Source: Ectothiorhodospira mobilis (GTDB taxonomy: Bacteria; Pseudomonadota; Gammaproteobacteria; Ectothiorhodospirales; Ectothiorhodospiraceae). From it: DNA of 64,000 nt. The stretch covers positions 53,579 to 117,578 of the forward strand of contig NZ_NRSK01000006.1 of NCBI RefSeq assembly GCF_016584115.1. Direction: 5' to 3'. The notes beneath the pieces were generated by a model, which saw only the letters and a list, made by a program, of their open reading frames with translations, was not told the origin of the DNA and ran no database searches. The position numbers and the translations under genes are program-made. Positions 60,002-64,000 of this stretch are shown piece after piece; the first letter of the stretch is position 1; every line of letters starts with the position of its first letter.

Positions 60002-60622
60002 ATGGCACGTTACATCGGTCCGAAGTGCAAGCTCAGTCGCCGCGAAGGTGCGGATCTTTCCCTGAAGAGCCGCGTCCGCGCCCTGGATACCAAGTGCAAG
60101 CTGGACAAGGCCCCCGGTCAGCATGGCGACCGCCGTACCCGGTTGTCGGATTACGGCCTGCAGCTGCGCGAAAAGCAGAAGCTGCGTCGCATCTATGGGG
60201 TCCTGGAGAAGCAGTTCCGTAACTACTACAAGGAAGCCAGCCGGCTGAAGGGCTCCACCGGGGACAACCTGCTCAAGCTGCTGGAATGCCGCCTGGATAA
60301 TGTGGTCTACCGCATGGGCTTTGCCACCACCCGCGCCGAGGCGCGTCAGTTGGTGAGTCACAAGGCGGTGCTGGTGAATGGCCGTACGGTCAACATTCCT
60401 TCTTACCAGGTGAAGGCCACCGATGTGGTCTCCATCCGGGAGAAGGCCCGCAAGCAGGTGCGCATCCAGGATGCCCTGGCCCTGGCCGAGCAGTATGGCT
60501 TTCCGGAGTGGGTGGAAGTGGACAGCAAGAAGATGGAAGGGGTGTTCAAGACTGTCCCCGAGCGTAGCGATCTGCCGGCGGATATCAATGAATCCCTGGT
60601 GGTCGAGCTCTACTCCAAGTAA
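60002..60622 (+). CDS. rpsD: 30S ribosomal protein S4
   Basis: A 206-residue S4 ([19 protein letters not shown] ... S4 domain [28 protein letters not shown]). It is a primary 16S binder and the alpha-operon repressor in E. coli. Two N-terminal cysteines are kept but no full zinc finger. Confidence 0.98.
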   Translation: MARYIGPKCKLSRREGADLSLKSRVRALDTKCKLDKAPGQHGDRRTRLSDYGLQLREKQKLRRIYGVLEKQFRNYYKEASRLKGSTGDNLLKLLECRLDNVVYRMGFATTRAEARQLVSHKAVLVNGRTVNIPSYQVKATDVVSIREKARKQVRIQDALALAEQYGFPEWVEVDSKKMEGVFKTVPERSDLPADINESLVVELYSK

Positions 60623-60641
60623 CCCGTAACAGAGGTCGTTC

Positions 60642-61646
60642 ATGCAGACCAAGGTCAACGAACTCCTGAAGCCTCGGCATATCGAGGTGCAGACGGTCTC
60701 CGACAAGCTGTCGAAGATCGTCCTGGAGCCGCTGGAGCGGGGCTTCGGCCACACCCTCGGCAATGCGCTGCGGCGCATCCTGCTGTCCTCCATCCCGGGG
60801 GCGGCCGTGCTGGAAGTGGAGATCGAGGGTGTGCTCCATGAATACACCACCATGGAAGGCGTCCAGGAAGACGTGGTGGACGTGCTCCTGAACCTCAAGG
60901 GCGTGGCCATCCGTATGCACAGCCGGGATGAAGCCACCCTGACCCTGCGCAAGCGCGGTCCCGGTGTGGTCACGGCCGGGGATATCACCCTGGACCATGA
61001 CGTGGAGGTGGTGAATCCCGAGCATGAGATCGCCCATCTCACCAAAAGCGGCGAACTCAACATGACCCTGAAGGTGGGTCGCGGACGGGGGTATCAGCCG
61101 GTGACGGCGCGTCGTCCCGCGGAAAGTGAAGACTCCCCCATCGGCCGGCTGCTCCTGGATGCCAGCTTCAGCCCCATCCGCAGGGTGGCCTACAAGGTGG
61201 AAAGCGCCCGTGTGGAGCAGCGCACCGATATGGACCGGCTGATCATCGAGCTGGAGACCAACGGGACCCTGAGCCCGGATGATGCCATCCGTGAGGCGGC
61301 GGGGATCCTGCAGAGCCAGCTCATGGCCTTTGTGGAGTTGCGTGGCGACGAGACGGTCACCCAGGAGAGCAAGCCGATGGATATCGATCCCATCCTGCTG
61401 CGCCCTGTGGACGACCTGGAGCTGACCGTGCGGTCGGCCAACTGCCTGAAGGCGGAAAACATCTATTACATCGGCGACCTGATCCAGAAGACCGAGGTGG
61501 AGCTGCTCAAGACCCCGAACCTCGGTAAGAAGTCCCTCACGGAGATCAAGGACGTGCTGGCCTCCCATGGCCTATCCATGGGGATGCGGCTGGAGAACTG
61601 GCCGCCGCCGGGTCTGAAAGATCACGAGAAAAAGAGCACCGGCTGA
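60642..61646 (+). CDS. rpoA: RNA polymerase alpha subunit
   Basis: A 334-residue alpha subunit: N-terminal assembly domain ([27 protein letters not shown]) and C-terminal domain ([46 protein letters not shown]) that binds UP elements and activators. It comes after rpsD by 19 bases. Confidence 0.98.
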   Translation: MQTKVNELLKPRHIEVQTVSDKLSKIVLEPLERGFGHTLGNALRRILLSSIPGAAVLEVEIEGVLHEYTTMEGVQEDVVDVLLNLKGVAIRMHSRDEATLTLRKRGPGVVTAGDITLDHDVEVVNPEHEIAHLTKSGELNMTLKVGRGRGYQPVTARRPAESEDSPIGRLLLDASFSPIRRVAYKVESARVEQRTDMDRLIIELETNGTLSPDDAIREAAGILQSQLMAFVELRGDETVTQESKPMDIDPILLRPVDDLELTVRSANCLKAENIYYIGDLIQKTEVELLKTPNLGKKSLTEIKDVLASHGLSMGMRLENWPPPGLKDHEKKSTG

Positions 61647-61686
61647 AGCGCCGGAGCCAAGCATCTGACTGAAGGATAGAGAAGCC

Positions 61687-62073
61687 ATGCGTCACCGCAA
61701 GTCGGGTAGGCAACTGAACCGAAACAGCTCGCACCGCAAGGCGACCATGCAGGCGCTGACCCTGGCCCTGCTGCGCTATGAGGTGATCCGCACCACCGTA
61801 CCCAAGGCCAAGGAGCTGAGACGGGTGGCCGAGCCGCTGATCACCCTGGCCAAGCAGGACAGCGTGCATACCCGCCGTCTGGCCTTCTCCCGCCTGCGGG
61901 ATGATGCCGTGGTGGGCAAGCTGTTCACCGAACTGGGTCCGCGCTACCAGCAACGTCCCGGCGGTTATCTGCGTATACTCAAGTGCGGGTACCGTAAAGG
62001 TGACAACGCCCCCATGGCCTATGTGGAGCTGGTGGATCGGCCCGATCCCGCCGAGGTTGGGGAAAGCGCCTGA
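61687..62073 (+). CDS. rplQ: 50S ribosomal protein L17
   Basis: A 128-residue L17 ([56 protein letters not shown]), the last gene of the alpha operon. Confidence 0.98.
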   Translation: MRHRKSGRQLNRNSSHRKATMQALTLALLRYEVIRTTVPKAKELRRVAEPLITLAKQDSVHTRRLAFSRLRDDAVVGKLFTELGPRYQQRPGGYLRILKCGYRKGDNAPMAYVELVDRPDPAEVGESA

Positions 62074-62131
62074 GGGCGTCCGCGGACGTGCCCCGGGTGG
62101 GCCGATTCCGCACAATCCGAGAGCAGGACAG

Positions 62132-62160
62132 GAAGCCGGCGTAAGCCGGCTTCTTGCGTT
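62132..62160 (+). terminator. Terminator after rplQ
   Basis: A perfect 9-bp stem (GAAGCCGGC / GCCGGCTTC) with a GTAA loop, followed by TTGCGTT, 58 bases after the rplQ stop. It most likely ends the ribosomal-protein transcript. Confidence 0.75.
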
Positions 62161-62200
62161 ACAGCATCCCGCTGGCCTACCCGGGGGGCAGGAGATGGGC

Positions 62201-62962
62201 ATGATCGTTACCTTCACGGATTTTGGTTGGCAGGGGTCTTATATCGGGCAGATGGAAGCCGTCTTGCGGATGCGGGCGCCGCAGGTGCAGGTGGTGCATC
62301 TGCAAAAGGACGCCCCGACCTGGAATCCCCGGGCGGCCGCCTGCCTCCTGGCCCACCTGGTGGGGCCCTTCCCTGCAGGGACGGTATTTCTGTGTGTGGT
62401 GGATCCCGGTGTGGGGACGGCGCGACGCCCCATCATCCTGCAGACCCCGAAGGCTTGGTGGGTGGGGCCGGATAACGGGCTCATGATGCCCGCGGCCCGG
62501 GCCCAGGGGCTGCTTGGTGCCTGGATGATCCCCTATCCCGAGACGGCACCCTCCGTGAGTTTCCATGGCCGGGATCTGTTTGCCCCGGCGGCTGCCGGGC
62601 TCGCCCGGGGAGAGGACCCGGCGGGGGACCCCATTGCCCTGGCGAGCCTGGTGGGGAGGGACTGGTCTCCTGCGCTCCGGGAAGTCATCTACGTGGACGC
62701 CTACGGGAACCTGGTCACCGGTATCCCCGGCGGCGATATGCCACCCTCGGCCCGAATCGGACTCAAAGGTCATCGCATACCCTATGCCCGGGTCTTTGGC
62801 GAGGCCCGACCGGGGGAGCCGTTCTGGTATGTGAATTCCATGGGCCTTGTGGAGGTGGCGATTCGCTGTGCTAGTGCAGCGTCCCGCCTGCATGCAGGAA
62901 CCGGTACCGGGGTGGTGGTTGAGGGTCTGCCCGGCGGGGATGCAGACGACAAGGGGGCATGA
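62201..62962 (+). CDS. SAM hydroxide adenosyltransferase / SAM hydrolase (DUF62)
   Basis: A 253-residue member of the S-adenosylmethionine hydroxide adenosyltransferase family (PF01887), which also includes fluorinases and chlorinases. Motifs: TDFGW with D7, VVDPGVGT, GPDNGL, FHGRDLFAPAA and YVDAYGNLVTGI. Most members hydrolyse SAM to adenosine and methionine; nothing here points to halogenation, as the chlorinase/fluorinase-specific segment is not obvious. ATG at 62201 has GGAG 6 bases upstream; 62195 is an alternative. The prenyltransferase gene starts 1 base after its stop. Confidence 0.85.
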   Translation: MIVTFTDFGWQGSYIGQMEAVLRMRAPQVQVVHLQKDAPTWNPRAAACLLAHLVGPFPAGTVFLCVVDPGVGTARRPIILQTPKAWWVGPDNGLMMPAARAQGLLGAWMIPYPETAPSVSFHGRDLFAPAAAGLARGEDPAGDPIALASLVGRDWSPALREVIYVDAYGNLVTGIPGGDMPPSARIGLKGHRIPYARVFGEARPGEPFWYVNSMGLVEVAIRCASAASRLHAGTGTGVVVEGLPGGDADDKGA

Positions 62963-62963
62963 C

Positions 62964-63869
62964 ATGAAACCCAGAAGTGCATACCGATTCATACGGGCCA
63001 CGCGCCCCTTCACCTTCAGCGTGGCCATCGCCGCCTGCGGCCTGGGGACGATCCTGGCCCTGAGGGCAGGCTACGGGAGTCCCTGGCTGGCCCTGCTCAT
63101 TGTCGCCACCGGCATCCTCCTGCAGGCCGCTGTGAACCTGATCAACGATCATGCCGATCTACCCATGCTGGAGAAGGAGCGGGCCGCGGCCGATCCCGGG
63201 CATCGGATCCAGGTGGAGGCGGTCATGGGGGCCATCCGCCGGAACTTCCGCATCGGGGTTCTCTTCCTGGCCATCTCCTTCCTTATCGGGCTCGGGCTGG
63301 TATGGGTTCAGGGCTGGCTGTTGCTGGTCTTCGTTGTCGTGGGGCTGCTGGGGGCCTATTACTATTCCGCCGAGCCCATCCACTACAAACGCCGAGGACT
63401 GGGGGTGGTCCTGGTCTTCTGGCTCATGGGGGTGTTGCTGGTGGGCGGTTCCGCCCTGGCCATGGGGGCACCCCTGACCCTGGAGATCCTCCTGATCAGC
63501 ATCCCCTTCAGCCTCCTCACCTCCCTGGTGCTCCTGAGCAATGAGATCCGGGATCAGGAGGCGGACCGCAGGAATGGCTTACGCACCCTTACAGTGCGCA
63601 TCGGTCCCCGTCGGGCACGCCTGCTCTTTTTTGTCATGCTGCTGGCCATCTACGTGTCCAGCCTGCTGCTGTGGTGGGGCGGACTGGTGCCGTATTTCTG
63701 GCCCCAGCTCGTCTCCCTTCCCCTGGCCTGGCCAGCGGCCCGGGCGGTGTGGCGGGAAGACGGCGATCGCCGCTGGTTGCCCCAGCAAACGGGGCGGCTG
63801 TTTGCGGTCTTCGCCCTGCTGTTCCTGGCGGAATACCTGGTGGACGGGTGGTTCGGCGGGCATTTCTAG
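62964..63869 (+). CDS. UbiA-family prenyltransferase (MenA-like)
   Basis: A 301-residue integral membrane protein with about eight or nine helices. The two Mg-prenyl-diphosphate motifs are present in modified form: NLINDHADLPMLEKE and SNEIRDQEADRRNGLRTL. The second motif resembles MenA (1,4-dihydroxy-2-naphthoate prenyltransferase); the first lacks the usual NDxxDxxxD spacing, so substrate is open. ATG at 62964 is one base after the SAM-hydrolase stop, indicating a two-gene operon. Confidence 0.85.
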   Translation: MKPRSAYRFIRATRPFTFSVAIAACGLGTILALRAGYGSPWLALLIVATGILLQAAVNLINDHADLPMLEKERAAADPGHRIQVEAVMGAIRRNFRIGVLFLAISFLIGLGLVWVQGWLLLVFVVVGLLGAYYYSAEPIHYKRRGLGVVLVFWLMGVLLVGGSALAMGAPLTLEILLISIPFSLLTSLVLLSNEIRDQEADRRNGLRTLTVRIGPRRARLLFFVMLLAIYVSSLLLWWGGLVPYFWPQLVSLPLAWPAARAVWREDGDRRWLPQQTGRLFAVFALLFLAEYLVDGWFGGHF

Positions 63870-63925
63870 GGTCGAAGGGTCCCCGAGGTCTGAGGCTGCA
63901 CCCTGTCCGGATCTGCTGGTTGTTC

Positions 63926-64000
63926 TGTAACTTTTTGTTTGTATTATTTTTTTCAAAAAACTGTCAAAAAAGTGTTGTGGGGGTGTTGACGGTTTTTCTG
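63926..64000 (+). promoter_or_regulatory. Strong promoter region (possibly rRNA operon), truncated
   Basis: After a GC-rich chromosome, the last 75 bases suddenly become A/T-tract rich (TTTTTGTTTGTATTATTTT, CAAAAAACTGTCAAAAAA), followed by TTGACG at 63986-63991 as a -35 candidate. This is the usual look of UP elements and -35 of stable-RNA promoters; the -10 element would lie just past the window edge. What follows is unknown. Confidence 0.5.

Overview
This 64 kb window looks like a chromosomal segment of a GC-rich gammaproteobacterium. The gene orders ruvC-ruvA..ruvB, ybgC-tolQRAB-pal-cpoB-queE-queC and tRNA-tuf-tRNA(Trp)-secE-nusG-rplKAJL-rpoBC-str-S10-spc-alpha are standard for that class. 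GC-biased codon use and a TsuA-like sulfur transporter fit a sulfur-oxidising or Ectothiorhodospiraceae/Chromatiales-like host, but that placement is inference.

Layout. 1-5.6 kb: 3' end of a succinate-semialdehyde dehydrogenase, a DedA protein, a one-POTRA BamA/TamA-like barrel, nudB, an alpha/beta hydrolase, yebC, ruvC and ruvA. 5.7-7.5 kb: a ZIP-type transporter sits between ruvA and ruvB. 7.6-14.2 kb: ybgC, the Tol-Pal envelope system with a repeat-built TolA, cpoB, queE and queC. 14.4-15.7 kb: YeeE/YedE (TsuA-like) transporter. 15.9-18.2 kb: tRNA-Lys followed by a less GC-rich accessory patch with a polytopic transporter, a perfect 13-bp inverted repeat and a hairpin resembling an IS200/IS605 end. 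18.2-30.0 kb: a surface-polysaccharide region. It holds an AarF/UbiB-like kinase, a PLP-dependent decarboxylase and acyl-CoA ligase of the exosortase-A-associated types, a secreted trypsin-like protease coupled to a giant VanZ/O-antigen-ligase fusion, broken remnants of an HprK-related kinase A and a nucleotidyltransferase, and galE and ugd. No exosortase or PEP-CTERM gene is visible, so this reads as a partial or eroding relative of the exosortase-A / HPr-rel-A loci.

30.1-62.2 kb: the transcription/translation core: tRNA-Tyr, tRNA-Gly, tRNA-Thr, tuf copy 1, tRNA-Trp, secE, nusG, rplK, rplA, rplJ, rplL, rpoB, rpoC, then rpsL, rpsG, fusA, tuf copy 2, rpsJ, and the whole S10-spc-alpha series to rplQ, ended by a terminator. 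62.2-63.9 kb: a SAM hydrolase (DUF62) gene next to a UbiA-type prenyltransferase. The final ~75 bases are A/T-tract rich with a -35-like TTGACG, as expected just upstream of a strong stable-RNA (possibly rRNA) promoter cut by the window edge.

The most novel material is the 18-30 kb region, above all the three-VanZ/ligase fusion and the decayed HprK-related and nucleotidyltransferase genes beside an intact ligase-decarboxylase pair. The rest is mostly conserved housekeeping sequence with a few regulatory points of interest.
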